This document shows, in pieces, positions 1 to 14,312 of a stretch of DNA of 64,000 bases. The notes under the pieces were generated by a model that was not told where the DNA came from, did no database searches, and saw only the letters and a list, made by a program, of their open reading frames with translations. A program made the position numbers and the translations under genes. Each line of letters begins with the position of its first letter. Within the stretch, counting starts at the first letter, position 1. This DNA comes from Progne subis subis (taxonomy: Eukaryota; Chordata; Aves; Passeriformes; Hirundinidae): NCBI GenBank assembly GCA_022316685.1, contig JAKJHU010000036.1, forward strand, positions 3,297,036 through 3,361,035, in the 5' to 3' direction.

Positions 1-2372
1 AAAATTATCTACAAAAAGTCAAATTCAGCTGTTTTTGACCATTTCTTCAAGTTAAAAAAGTGACATCATAATGAACTTTACGGTCTTTGAAGAGAGCAGT
101 AAACTAGAATTTCAGATCTACTCATACCATAAAAATATAGAACCTAAGCATTTTTAAAAAATCTGCCTTTTTACTTCTGATCCTTTGAGTTTTCAGAAAC
201 AAATAACTGTGTCACGCTTCCCTTACTTATAATTATGCAAGAAATAAAACCTGAACAACCTATGGAGGCTACACATTTATTTCTCCATTTTTATTCTTCC
301 TTTAAAATACATATATTTCATCAATAGCACATCTCCAGTTCCTGAAGATCTGTCCCAGAAGTTCCTATTTGGCACCAGTTTTGGAAGCCCATAAATTTTC
401 ACATCGGTTTCAAAACCTCAGAACTTGGCTATTAGAACCAATTTTCACAGAATAATTTTTAAAGAAGTACCCAGTATATATTATATTGTATAATAAAAGA
501 AATTTTCTATAATTCTCAATAGTGTAGACATTAGTAAAGTTGCACAACACATTAAAATGAAATAGACATTTTTAGGTATCTCCTCTCATCTTACATAATA
601 TAGGAAGGAAAGGAAGTGGGTCCCAGATTTAGGACATGAGTATTTAGTCTCCAACAATGTAATTTGGAAAATCTATCAAGTCTCGTGTGTATATTATTCT
701 AAAAAAAAATGTTAATTTAATTCACTGACTTTTGACAAAATTCAGACTTAGTGACTGACAAAAAATGGCACATTTATTTGCTCTGATTATGCCACAGATA
801 ATACTCTTAGCCTGAGTCACAAGACAAAGTAAATATGATCTGTACTGTTTTAAAATAACAAATAATACATAATTATGTTTTCATATTTGATTTTCTCTTT
901 GAGTTTCATTAAGACTTTCAAAGTTCCATTCCTTGCAAAATTTCTGTTGTTTTGAAATTTACACCAAGCAAAACTTGGAGAGCTATATTACCTTTCTATT
1001 AAGAATAGGAAAATATGAGTTTTAAATAGATGATACTGAGAAGTGCTTGGAAGTCACAGCTCAGATTCTAAGTGGACTAAAATATCAGTGTAGAAATCCT
1101 TTCTACAATACAATACCACTTTTTATTACTTACAGAGCATGACATCGATTCTGATACATCTAAAATAGCATCTTACTGTATACAACTATCTATATTCTGG
1201 TCTCATACTTAGTCACAGTGCATTCTTGAACAACACAATATTAATTACAGTTATGGGCCTCAGGTACACCAGTTTCATTTATCATTTGGTTCAACTGCAT
1301 GATTATATATTTCCTGGCTTAAAATTCATGAGTAGTGCAGAAAAGTAAAACAAATCTTTTTGTTAAACTTGACCAAGCTTTAATTGTGAAAAGATCAATT
1401 CTACTGCTCATCTGGCAACCCAGGAAAATGAGGGGGAAGGGGGGAAATATTTGATGATATAAATAAACAATACTGTTACTTACCTTAGTTTAGATACCCT
1501 AACTATGTGAGAGGAATGCTGAAATATGAGTGCATTGCATGCTAGGCTGAAGCTTTTCCTCTTTGTTTTCCTTCTTTTAGTAAGAAAGAACCCTAAGGGT
1601 CAGGATCCCTCTCACTGAAGACAAAAGCAGAAGTCTTTGCTGGAGTTCAGGAGCAGGACAGGGACTTTAAAATATTCTTCTTCCCTTTTGTATCTCTGTA
1701 TGAGCTTTTGTTCCTGGAGGCTATGCTGATATGAAGCTTTTAAGATTTCTGGAGTCACAATAATGAATTGGAAGGCTTATGCCCCTAATGAAGCATCATG
1801 TTGTCATCTAATTTATCTGAAATCACTGACCCCAATTTGCCAGTATTACTTAAAAAAAAAAAAGTATTGGATTACCTCTCAACTTAAAAACAAAGGTAGT
1901 TTTTAAAAACGTACTTTATGCCACTACAGGTACAACCTCTGATCCAAGTTGCATAACTGCCATTCATTTGCTCAGATATCAGTCCCCACATTCTTACTCA
2001 ACTCTTCTGCTAAAAGAAATTTCCTACACATAAAAAGTTGGTCTTAGCATACCATTATCCACTGCTGATACTGACATATGTCTCTTTGCATTTCCTGGCC
2101 TACCGGTAAACAAGGCTTCTAAGAGACAACAGTTTTCATTGACCAGGACAGAAATTAACCATGGCACATATTCTAAAAGACATTTGTATATTGTTTCTTG
2201 CAGATGTTTAATAATCAAAGAAAATTAAAATCTCAGAAATTTATTTACAGCCAGAAAACCATCTCTCTCGAGCAGTCTATATGCATATACATGTAACACA
2301 GATGCCACAGATAAAATTATGGTAAACCATGTTGGGTGAGAGTCCTGTTTCCAAAGACTGTGTCTCACTCAC
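1..2372 (-). other. RIMS1 intron after exon 12 (partial)
   Basis: This is AT-rich intron. A phase-incompatible exon-like stretch near 1467-1528 was rejected. No repeat family or further exon is recognised. Confidence 0.8.
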
Positions 2373-2605
2373 CTGTTTGACTAAGTTGAGATGTGCTTCT
2401 GCTCCTTCGAGACACTATGGCAACCACTTTGGCACTAAAGCTGGAACGCCTTTTCTTCCCACCTGTTCCAACCATGCCGACAGCCGTGTCCGACTGACTC
2501 CCATCAATGTGCTCCAGCTTATACATCTCTCCGCTCACACTTGTGCTCTTAGTGATTCTCCCTGAAGTCCCCATCCGTCTGCCTTGCATTTTAGGAGTAA
2601 ATGTA
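2373..2605 (-). CDS. RIMS1: RIMS1 linker exon before the C2B region (exon 12), 233 nt
   Basis: The acceptor is tttgtaactgtag|T and the donor is CAAACAG|gtgagt. One split base, then 77 codons and a final G. It begins TFTPKMQGRRMGTSGRITKS, continues TSVSGEMYKLEHIDGSQSD, then TAVGMVGTGGKKRRSSFSA, then KVVAIVSRRSRSTSQLSQT. The final G would start the Glu of SQTE in mammals. SGEMYxLEHxDGSQSDTAVG is shared with RIM1, and VVAIVSRRSRSTSQLSQT is the RIM1 type. The exon that should follow (the HKKLKSTIQRSTETG region leading to C2B) was not found in the remaining 2.4 kb. Confidence 0.96.
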
Positions 2606-5600
2606 CTACAGTTACAAAGTAAAAACAAACATGTTAATTTGTCTGTGTAACAGCATTTCCAAAAACCTTTTTGTTTTAAATCAGTAAATTAATTTTAAGT
2701 CTTGATAAGCCTTATTTGGTTCACAAGTAAAAGCTTAATTTGATGTTCCTTGGAGTACATCTTGCCAATACTATTGTTTGTTCTCCACTTCTTTGAGGGA
2801 AATAAATAAAATTAACACTTCCCCATGTTTTTCAGAATGACAGAGAGACATTTTAAAGTTATGTGAAGCCTTCCTGTCTATATCCACAATAAAGAAACAA
2901 ATAAAACAGCAATTATACAACCAGAGAAAATAAACAGGGGTCAGTAGTTTAACAAATGCATCTTATCATCGCTATTCAACAAACCCTTAAGACCTAACAG
3001 AAATGAAGATATCATTACCTGTATTTTCATACTTTTCACAGAGATAATGTAGTGTGCAGTATTTTTTAGGTCTTCAGTCTCTCACTTCATTAACGGTGAG
3101 TGCAATAATCACAGTATAAAGGCAAAATAAATTTGAGGCAAAATCCCTAATAAACCACTAGAATGTTCATTAAATGACAGAAAAAATAATCACTCAGTCA
3201 GTTTTGTTCAAGCTCCTTTTGCTATTGTATTGCATTTGAATGTTTCCATACAAATCCTTTTTCCGCTGCAGCGTACAGAAGCAGGATAAAGTGTTCACAA
3301 AAACGGTTTAGAGAGCAGTCTCAAATACACAGAGGACCTACTAATACACAGCTCTGTGTCTGCTGTGACCAAACAATGCCCTAGCTTTAATGGCAATATA
3401 AAGTTCGTTGTCAGTGTGTAGAAGTTGCAGCTGGACTCACTTCAGATGCAGTTGTTAAATCAGCCGGGCATGTAGGAAATTCCTTGACCTTGTATTGCTG
3501 ATTAGCAGACCTACTGGTAACATGATATTTCAGGATTTTTTTTTTTTTTTCATTTGTTAACCAGCAGTCCTGTCTCTCCCAGCAAGTTCCCTCCCCAGCA
3601 GATGCAATGGCCTGCTCCTGCCTCCATTCCCATCCACCTTTCACTACCTCTCCCCCAGTCAAAATTAGAAGGAGTGGGGTTCGAGGCTTTTTTATGTCAT
3701 GGCAAGTTTCAGACAGATAGGAAATCAGACCAGTGAAAAATGAAGGGGTCAATGGGAGAAAAGATGATAACCTGTAACTTCTATGGATCTGGGCCCTGCT
3801 GGAGTTTGAATTGGTCCTGTCCCAAGACATGTCCAGGATAATATAAAAAAGTGTATCCCTAAACTATAATTAAAATAGTGTAGCCCTGTTTTACTGGCAG
3901 TCACCAAGAGTTATTAATGGGCGACCATAGGTAAGAGCACATAAAAATAGACAGTATTCTTTTGAAATGAAGTTGGAAAAGTAGTCTTTGAATAGACAAC
4001 ACTTAATAGAAAGATCACTGTCAACTCCTGCATAGGCTTTTAACTATCCTCAGCACTTAGAATCTGCTCCTGTTAAACTCAGATAAAAACCCACTGATAC
4101 CATCAAACAGAACATGCTGCTTGATGTGCTAAAGTATCCAAGAATGCTTTTTAGTGGACTACCTGAGGTACATACACTGAGCTTAAAACGTGTTCCCTCC
4201 TGTCCCAGAGAAATTTTATTGACTGGCTTATGGGTTTGCAAGGTAAAAATATAAGACATATATATTTTGATGTTTCTGTGTAGAATTCCTTTGTATTTTA
4301 TCACCATTCTCCCCCAGCACACACTCTCTCACATAAATGTGAGCCCAAACACAAACATACTCAATCATTCTAGGAAGAATTTTATGAATTCTTATTCTTA
4401 TAGAATGGGGGGAAAAACCCCAACAAAACTCCAAAAATATCATCTTCCACACATATATATACACAAGTATCAAAGGCCTCTAGGGTGAGAGAAAACTCTG
4501 TTAACTGGTTTCTTCGCTGGAGCAAGAGACACCTCACTATTGCAAGGAGGGGGCGGAATCACACAGGCCTCATTTTGAGGACTCCTACTTCCTACTTTGA
4601 TTAGACATGGACAACTCCTTTCCACGTGGATAATTTCTTTCCAACAGCACTTGGAATTGGATTTCAGTGAGTGTTTCTATATTGCCAACAATGGCCCCTA
4701 CACAAAGCTTTCTGTAGCAATTTTGTTCCCATTATTGGGCCTTGGAGTCAACAATTCTGTCAATTCTTGCATTTATGCATCATTATGTCAGTAAGAGAGG
4801 AGAAAGAACTGAAAATAGTTCTTCTGAGAGCATCTCTGGACATTTGAACTATATTAACATAGGCTTTGCTGACATACTAATCTATAAACCTATAATTTCC
4901 AGCACTAAAGTTCAATGGACTATAAAACCCGTCATGCAAATAAAGAATTATTTACCATATTATTGAATTTGGTGTTTATGAGTATAATAACTACTAAAAT
5001 CATGACGGTCTTATGCCAGCCTTCACTTTTTTTTTTTTTTTTTAATTTACCTGAAATGTTCTAGTCTCACTTTAATTAATATGTATTTATGAGGCAGTGA
5101 TGTCTATTAGCTGAGAAATAATAAAAGACAGTACTGTAACTTTTGGAAAAAAACACATTTTTGATGCATGAATTCACTAATTCAGGGAACCTGAAGGGAA
5201 CATATTTACGGAACAAGTTTCTGAATAATAGAAAAAAAATCTTTTTTTAAAGACTCGTAAATTTCATTTGTGATTCTTTGCAACAGGTAGAGGGAACCAT
5301 TAAGATTTATCTTAATTAAAATAAAACCAGAGGAACATAGAATTCAAATTAATATTATACTTGTTTTTACCTTGCAAATATGAAGTCCTGCTTTCTTAGG
5401 AAATATTTTCTAGTGTACTAGTATAAAATAGCTTTTAATTTGCTAGTAATGGGCATAAAGGGATGGGACCAAGGATCCTACAGCTGTGCAATACTTCCTC
5501 TTGTCTTGACAAAGCAAACAGATTAAGTTTTCTTTGCATTCATCTAATCCCTGTGCTACTTTATTATTTTTCATTAACTGAACAGTCACAAAAGTATGGG

Positions 5601-7512
5601 TATATAAAATCCAGCATTCTTATACCATCTAATTAAGTACCCTTAGAACACAATGTTTTACCATTACATTACTGATTATCAATTGAAGAAAAACCTCCTA
5701 GCTCACACTCTTGCTTTCTTCACTACGGTTAGAGTTTAATTTATGAAGCACAAAAAAGAAAAGGACCTGCATGAATACATCCCTTGGCACTTAACTGTTT
5801 TGATAACAACATACCTAAATTTTTATTCTCTTTTCCAGACTTGCTGGGATTATTAACACATTCGTTTAAGTGCAGATGCAAGTTTTTGCAGGCTTGCGGC
5901 AAAAATCAGGTAAATTGTTAAATTATACTTAAACCTAGTTTTATTTAAACACAATAAATAAATACTTTTTTCAATAGCAGGATAATGAAGAGTAACATAT
6001 TTATCAGTATAGTCTATTTAGTCATAAATTAATTAATTCACTAAATTTCTTTTTGCAATCATTTTATGATCTTTAGCAAATCTTCTGAGCAATAGTTCGG
6101 CAAAAGTCTTATATTATTTTTAAGAATTTCTAATTACAGTCATGACAACATAATTGATGTGCCTATTAAGAATGGTGACAGACAATCTATATGGGCCTGT
6201 GTATTACTTCACAGATATTCAGCATAGAAGAAGAGTCATTGGATTTTTAACTTTTTCTTTCTTTGTTTATTTAACTTCTAAAAAACCCCTCCTTCTAACC
6301 CCAGCAAGAGCAGAGGAGGCTCCCCAGCACAGGGGTCAAACACTACCCCCCAGGTTCCTGCATCAGCAGGGAAGACACTGCTCCCTCTACCAAGAGAAAA
6401 ATGCTTATGTTTGCTGCCAAAACTTATGCAGTCAGATCCTATCTAAAGTTGTATCTGAACTCCACAAGGCAACATCAAGACTCTATTCACGTCAACCATC
6501 ACAGTTCTGAAAGCAAGCAAAACGTTCAGTTTTGAAAGCTGCCCCTACCTGAAAGTTGTGTCTGTGGGAATGAAGATCGAGCTTTTAAGACAAAAAACTT
6601 AATCAAAGAGTAGTTTGAGTTACAAGCTAGCAAAAAAATTAACCCTGAAACAAATTCTATATAAGATGAGCACGCTTCAAGAGCACTGTGGATTATACTT
6701 GGTCAGTACAGCACACACAACTATACAGAACTGAAATTAAGGCAAGTACCTATGTTAAATCATTATATATCTTTCTGTGTACAGATAACTACTATATATG
6801 TATTCAAGACCCATAAAAGCATACTGGACAAAAAATTGGTATATAGATATACACTCAGTATCTCTCATTAATTACATAAAATACCTGCACATTCCACCTG
6901 AAAAAGCAAGATAGAAAAAGACTTGTCCATAAACTCACCTATGTAATATCTGGAAGTATATCCTTTCAGAGAAAAAATCCAAAATGATTAGCCATTGCTA
7001 AAATGACAGCATTTCCTTCATTCTCTTAGAATTACTGATGATGCATTAAAAAATACTTTAGGTGCTTATTTTCACGAGCCCTCATTTTTACTCCACCCAT
7101 TTTCCCAATAATGAAAGCCATGAGTAAATAAATGATGCCCTGTAATCCTTGCTATGCAGATGATGCTGTATTAGAAGTTCTTTGCAGACAGTTGCAGCAA
7201 CTTGAATCTTTCAGCAGAATCCCTGGCCCCCACCAGCACAAGCTACTGCTCTTCCCCTCTCTCCTGCCGAATGCAGCATCACGTACGAACTCATAGCCCC
7301 TGTGGCACCCTTTTGCAATGAGGTAGCTCGTGAATATTAATAATATCCTAAACACATAATAGCTCTGGACCAAAGGGATGGTATTTTTATAATGAGAAAC
7401 ATTACATTTCTAAAAATAAGTGTCTTGTTATTAGTATTATATGATATAAAATCAATAAATACAAACACTTAATTAATCTACAAATTTCTCTATCATTCCA
7501 AGAAAGTATTTC

Positions 7513-7570
7513 TATTTTATATTATATATAATTCTATTTATATTATATATTATATATATATTATATATAA
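7513..7570. repeat. TA-rich low-complexity tract
   Basis: Imperfect TATATTA repeats. Confidence 0.8.
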
Positions 7571-9073
7571 CATTTGCTGCAAGATTAATTACTGTACAAT
7601 TTTTAATAACAATTTATAAATATTCATTAGCATTTAATAAATTAATTTAAACATGGTGCTTTAAAAACCAAAGGACAAACATATATTCTGTATTATAATT
7701 TGTTAATTAATAAAAAAATTAGACCACTATCAAATAATAATTTCATACAGTCTGTACCAACTGGAACTACATATTGCTTTAACATGAATGTTGATCATAT
7801 ATTAGATTGTCCTAGGGTGAAATTTGGCCTATGAAATAGCTATTAGGAATCACAAAAAACCCCTTGCTTCTGCTGTCAAGTCACCATATTAGAGTCCTGT
7901 TGGTGTATCAAGATATTTGAAGACCAGTAATTTGTAAGTTATATCTGTTGTTGACAATGTTTTTACACTGCATGAAAGTGCCACTCAGTGACACAGCTGC
8001 TCCCTCTGAGACGACACATCCCCAGCCCCACAGTGCTCAATGTGCAAACTCACTGAGCTAAGGGCTGGGGAAGATTTCGCTACAGCAGCCTCCTCTGGGA
8101 GCTTAACTGGTTAAAATCCTACTTAGGAAGATAGGAAATTTCCATATTGGAATACTAGATATCAGAATCTGGGTTGTGAAAATGCTTTTCTCAGGAGAAC
8201 ACTGACCACTAAATTGTGCCAGCTTCACAGCTCTGACAGATTTCTACTTTGTAGACTTGGAAAACTAGCATTTCTCCATGAAACTAAAGAATAACAATTC
8301 AGAAAGTAAGTCTGAACACTACAAAATATAAGCAGATTTTAACTATTTTCCAAGCAAAAGATAAGCATATTTTTATTATTTGCCATGAACATTCCAAGGT
8401 AATTTATATTCTCTGAAACAAGCAGAGCAACTGTCTGTGGAAGTGGGAGCCCGTGTGTCTCCCTGCACATACCCGAGGCACCATCAGCCTGAAGCCAACT
8501 AATGACATGTATCATAAAATGAAACCAACACAAAAGCAGCCACCCCAGGGGCACTGCTCAGGGTTAACTATTGCTATTAAAGCTGATGTGGAAAGGCTCA
8601 TGTGAATCAAAGGGCAAACAGCTCAAATGACCCAAACCTGACTGCATATAGCCCCATATATTTTATGTGCACCAAATATAGAAAGGAGGTAAATGTTAAA
8701 TCTGTATCAAGAAAATACATTTTGGGAGGGGGTGTGTATGTGTGTATGACAAATACAAAAATGTGTAGTTCAATAGTGAAGGAAGCTTTCTTCAGTACCA
8801 AGAAAGCTGAATGCACTAGTTTTTCTTTATTTGCATGACATTCAGGAGTAATGTTATTTTCTCTGTTGTTTTTTTCCCTCTAAAGCACGAGGTACTGAAG
8901 CACCTGTAGTCTTACTAGTCTTCATGTAAAAAATGCTACATCACTGACATTAAATAGATTCCTCGCTGCTCCTTTTCAAAAGTAGATAATAGCAACAGGC
9001 AATAGCAACAAAATATGAAATGCAGGAGGAGAATCTGAAAAGCTAAATGGGACAGTGCAGGGTCAGGGCTAAC

Positions 9074-9096
9074 AAAAAAAAAAAAAAAAAAAAAAA
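9074..9096. repeat. Poly-A tract (23)
   Basis: Uninterrupted A run; no retrosequence is recognised next to it. Confidence 0.9.
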
Positions 9097-10180
9097 GCAG
9101 ACAAAATTTTTAAAAATATAGTAAACTGAAGATAAAGCAAATGAGAAGTACTCTGTGGTCTGAGCCATAGCTAAAACTATTTTCCTACATTTCTTTAATC
9201 TAAAAATAACAAGTATGGCCTGTTTAAAATATTGGTATAATGTCCTTAAACTGAAAGTTTATGGATTACATTTAATCTTTATCAACTGTGGTAATTAAAT
9301 GAAAAACCAATTAAAATAATTTTTCCATCTTTTTCAAATTAAGAAAGACTTCTGGTGATGTGGCAGTTTATTTGAAAGAGGGAACATAATTAGATAATTA
9401 AAAATGCAGAAGCAATGCTCCATAGTACATTTTTCATGTACAGATGTTCTGAAGGGATTAAAAACTCCGTCTCCCTCCCCCTCTGACAAATACATAAAGC
9501 AGTTTATAATGATGGATTTTCAAAAATCATTATCTTTAGATAATGAATAATTAGAACATTAATTACTCTGGCTTCACCTTGGTGTTGTACATAAATGACC
9601 TCAGAACCCGAAGTTTCCATCTGTAATACTCTTTGGAGGTAAAGAAGATACATTATATTTTTTAAGCAGCTTATCTAAAATGTTTTCATTTATATTGCCT
9701 TCAGGGTAATTATTTGGAGGCTACTGCCCTCTATTTCCCCCTGAAAAAAAGCAAAAGTTGTGACTCAGGTTACATCAGAGTGCCTGTCCTTGCCCCAAGG
9801 CAGATCACCTGAGCAGCAATATTAACTAATCACAGTACATGCTCAATGTGTTTCTTTCTTTAATGAAATTGGGAAGTGAACAGTTAATGAAACTTTTTTT
9901 GAGTTTGGCTTTTAGCTGCAGTGATTTGGATAATCAGAAACAAAGTAGGATTGGCAATTTACTTCAAGTATTGCAGTGGATGCTTGCAATGTGGAGATTT
10001 TGGACAAAAATTAGCTTGCTTGTTACCTTTATCTATTCTGTTTGTCAAACGTGAAAAATTTAGGTAGAAATTTTCCATGTCTCGTTTCTACCCATGCTCG
10101 AATTTCTGCTTTTATCTGTTCTAAGTCCCAACTGATATACCATGGCAGATTCCCTGTCCCTTTTGAAGGAAATTACAAGA

Positions 10181-10216
10181 AAAACAAACAAACAAACAAA
10201 CAAAAAACAAACAAAA
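10181..10216. repeat. (CAAA)n simple repeat
   Basis: Five or more CAAA units, then interrupted A-rich units. Confidence 0.85.
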
Positions 10217-10869
10217 CCCCCAAACCAACAATAACAAAACTAAAACTATAAATTCACTTTGAGAAGAGGCTAGTGCCTGACTGAAAAATTCCAATGAGGT
10301 GATCCTTCTACTTGGCACAAATAGAGTACCTGCCAATACTTTTAAGTACCTGTCAATTTGGTAAAACAACCTCTTTAAGTCATAGTTCTCATTTTAGGAG
10401 ATTTCAAAGAGATCAACTGTTAAGATACCAGTAAACTTTCTTGTTACAAAGTGACATTGCACTCACTCACAGGCCTTGTTGCTAAATAGATTGTACATCT
10501 CCTGAATATTATTATTTTGTCTCCAGGTCAGAGTCAGTATTTCCCAGGAATTGCACCTCTTGCCTATTCTGCATTTGGGAAAAATTAGCTAGACTGTCCA
10601 GGATGCAGGGAGGCATGATGCAAGTTTATTGGCCATCAGGCTCAAGACAAAGTCACCTGACTGGAATACAAATAGTGTAATGGACAACAATCTCTGGAAG
10701 GAAAGAGTTCATGGTGATACTGAAGTAGAAAGAGAATAAGAAAACCGAGGAATAAATTCTTTTTATCACTCTTTCTGAAAACCAAACAGTTCCTAAAAAT
10801 TCCTGTGGAAACTGAACAAAAGAAATGTTTTCAATGTCCCATAAGAAGTATTTATTATATCATTACCAT

Positions 10870-10894
10870 CCCCCCCCACCCCCCCCCCACCCCC
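10870..10894 (-). repeat. C-rich tract; G-runs of 5, 10 and 8 on the RIMS1 strand
   Basis: Plus strand is C8-A-C10-A-C5. The RIMS1 pre-mRNA therefore has G5-U-G10-U-G8, which can be split into four or more G-triplets and could form a G-quadruplex. Confidence 0.8.
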
Positions 10895-11344
10895 AAATGT
10901 TGAGTTTATCATTTGTAGCTACAAAACACTCATTATCCTCTCTGCTTTTGCAGAGAAAGATTTTTCACGTGCCATCATACCATTTTGCTTGCTGAACTCA
11001 GCAACCATGCAACTGGGCAATCTCTTACTCTGTCACTGGGTTTAACAAGCCAGAACCTTAAAGAATCATGTGTGAGTTTTGCTCCAAACTTAATCCACAG
11101 CATCAAGACACAATAAACTCCCATGCAACAGGCAGCATGACCACCAACAAAACCACGTCTGAAATGACTTGGCATTAACCACATAAAAACTATGGGGCAG
11201 AGAGTAATTTCCCAGAGCAGCAATAAACTACACAATGGAGAAAATTCTTTATCTTTCTACAATTCCTTCCTCATTTTCTAAACAGGTTTAGAGAAAGCTT
11301 TATCCCTATGGCTTTGCCTCAAAATCTTGACTAGGCTTTTTTAC

Positions 11345-11366
11345 TTTTTTTTTTTTTTTTTTTTTT
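11345..11366. repeat. Poly-T tract (22)
   Basis: Uninterrupted T run. Confidence 0.9.
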
Positions 11367-14312
11367 CAAAAATTAACACCATCCTAAAGTTTTAAAAAAC
11401 CCTCTCCTTCATTTATCAGTTTTGATGACAGCTACAATATAATTAGCTCTTAGTCCTTGCTAACCCTGCTAAGGAATTTGCAATAACTACAAATTTCATT
11501 TTGCACTGTAATAAAAATGTATCATCTTTCAAGGCCCGCAATGTTTGTTCTTATATCCACGTTTCTCTATTTTAATTGTATTTTAAGCCAAGTAGCAGTC
11601 ATACTCCTGCTATTCAACACAGTTACAGGAAGACTGACAAGTTTTCCTGTCAGCTCAAGCTTTAGGTGTACATAAAAACTAGACAAGGAGTTTAATTTTT
11701 TTTTTTTAAATACCCCTGTGTGTTGGCAAAGATAATCTACTCCTCTAGAAAGAAGCTGAATTAAGGTATCAGTTTGTTAAGCATATAAGGAAGTCTCCCT
11801 GTTTTTAAATAAAGATATGAACTAGAATTCTTTTTAAACCCAGATTTAAAATGTTACCATTATTCCAATATGTTCCACTGCATGTTATTAACAACCATTA
11901 AAAGTGTGTTAATTCTCATAAAAATGTATCACTACCTTGAGTGTAGACTTGTAAAAGGGTTTTTATGGTTTTTACTTTCTTGTGAAATTCACATTGGTTT
12001 TTGAAAACTGTAAATATGCTAATAACTTTAATTAGTATAGACTAGTTCTAGTATCTGTATTGCTTTCTTAGAAAGGAGGAATTCCAATTTACATAGAAGA
12101 GGTAGGAATTCATAATTATGAGAAATATAGCCTAATCATCTTTAAAAAAATCTTGCACATGAAAATTGCAGGATCTACAGTTTGTCATGAGAAAGAAATT
12201 CCCAGGTCAATGAATACTCTTAAATCAAATTAAATTTGCAGAGACATAATTTAAAAAATAGATTGGGAACTTAGTATTTTGACCATTAAAAATGGAAACT
12301 TCAGAAAAGAGAACAGTATTATGTCTCCAAAGCCATGCCAGTTCACATTAAGAAAAGAAACAAGTAACTTTTCAATGAGCACCATTGCACTGCAGCTTTG
12401 ACAGTTGATTAAAACCAAATCATATTGAAGCATTCATTCTGGTGATCTATAGCCCAGCTGATGAACTGCAACTGCAGTCATCTATAAATTTGCAAGACCT
12501 TAGCTATGCAGACTTTAAAGCAGTCAAATATATGGAAGATAAATAGCAAATGCGAATTTGGTTCAAGTTTCTTTAGAAATGTGACAAGTGAATCTGATTC
12601 ATAAGTGAACATATGTTGCAACAGAATTCATCATTTCTGCTACTGCTGCAGGTATGTAATTGACTGTGTGGTGCTTTAGGCCTGAGAAATATGGAACAGA
12701 CCTTCCACAGTGATAATTTGAAATGCTGCACATGACAAAATTTAGGCAGAAACCCAGGAAACACCCCTTTGAAAATGCCATTTGAGGACCAGCTTTCAAT
12801 GTGATGCAGACTGAATACTGCCACACCACAGTCTGTGTAGGTGTGGAGATTTGTAGTTGATAGGATCCAGCTCTTCATCTATTGCTAACACCTAGTTCTG
12901 AGCAAGCGACCCAGCTCAGCACGCTGCCAGAGCACCGTGATCATTGTTACCTGATGGCACACAGCTGGGCATGCATGAGGCATGCAGGGGCTTTGCGTGG
13001 TTTTAAATCTGCTTGGCAGTGCCACAGCACATACAGCACACAAGATGATCTACTATGTCTTCTAATATGACACCCTGAAGGCTCTCAGAATCCAAAAATG
13101 AGGAACTACCTTGATTCCAAGTATATGATGTCTCCTTTGCCAGACAAGGATCTGGGTTGATAACACCTTGAATAATTAAAATAGTATTTATTTTTATACA
13201 GAATACCATTAATGAGAGCGATAAACCTCAGGAATACAGAATTTTACCTAGTATACACAAACAGATCCCTCTTATGCTAGGCTCCAGCACTGCATAGCCC
13301 ACAACAATTTTATATAGCTCAATACTTACTTTATATAATGTGAACTTGCCCTTAGGGCTCAAACCTAGGCAGCGTACAAAAGATCTGTTACACTCCACAA
13401 ATTTTCAGGATCTTCTCCCAGTTTTAGATAATGAGTGTGGCATGAATATCCTCCACAAAACCAATCTGAAATTACTTGTGAATTTGTTCCCATTTTCCAG
13501 GGTATTTACTTATACTGATTAATTAATATTGAATTAATAATGAAGTTTTAGTGTTGAATCATTAATTTATAATGAAGTATTAGTTTTATTCTGTTGTTGC
13601 CTCCACTAGTTCTGTTTGCAATATATATATATCAATAATTGAAAGATTTTACATTTCTTTTTTTTCGTGAGTGAAGTATCTTGATTACACCCTTAGTCAC
13701 TGTACCACAAATTCAATATAAAGATTTTAATTACTTTTGCTAATTAACATGAAATGAGTGGGTTTCTTTATTTCAACACAGACCTCAGTCTCATCAAATG
13801 CAGAAAAAACCTTGGTGTGTTTTCCTTCACTGTTATGACACAAAGTGAAACTTTTCTTAGCTGGCTCTGTGGTGCAATCCTGCTACATTTTAGTGAATGG
13901 GTGTGCTGAGAAGGGTGGCTACAGCCCTGGTCTAAAGAGAGGGTGGGGGAAGGAGTGAACAACTGTATTGCACCAGTCACATCACATACATTTATGAAAC
14001 AAGAAGCATTAATGGGAAGCTTGAGAAGATGTCAGAAGATCCTTCAGACCCTCTCTCTAGCTGCTCACCACTATAAATTCTATCAAACTAGCTCCAATGT
14101 ACTGTGTGGGAGGATAGAAAACCTCTGGAAAATCCATCTCCAATCCAGAGAATGGCCTCTGGCTATATCACCTTGAGAGATCTGCAGCTCAACACTGCCA
14201 TTTGTCCTCAGTGAGATTGCAGACCTCCAGGCACTTCACTTGGCTCCAAACTAAACACTGAGAATTTTGTGCAAGACACCACAATAAGTAGCATGAAAAG
14301 AAAATCTGAAAG

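Noticed and set aside
1467..1528. Exon-like stretch after exon 12 with a good donor
   Set aside because: The available acceptors give either the wrong length or an immediate stop in the needed phase; it does not resemble the expected HKKLKSTIQR segment.
3411..3830. 139-codon minus-strand open frame
   Set aside because: No family resemblance; includes a translated homopolymer (poly-Lys) and fits no RIMS1 phase.
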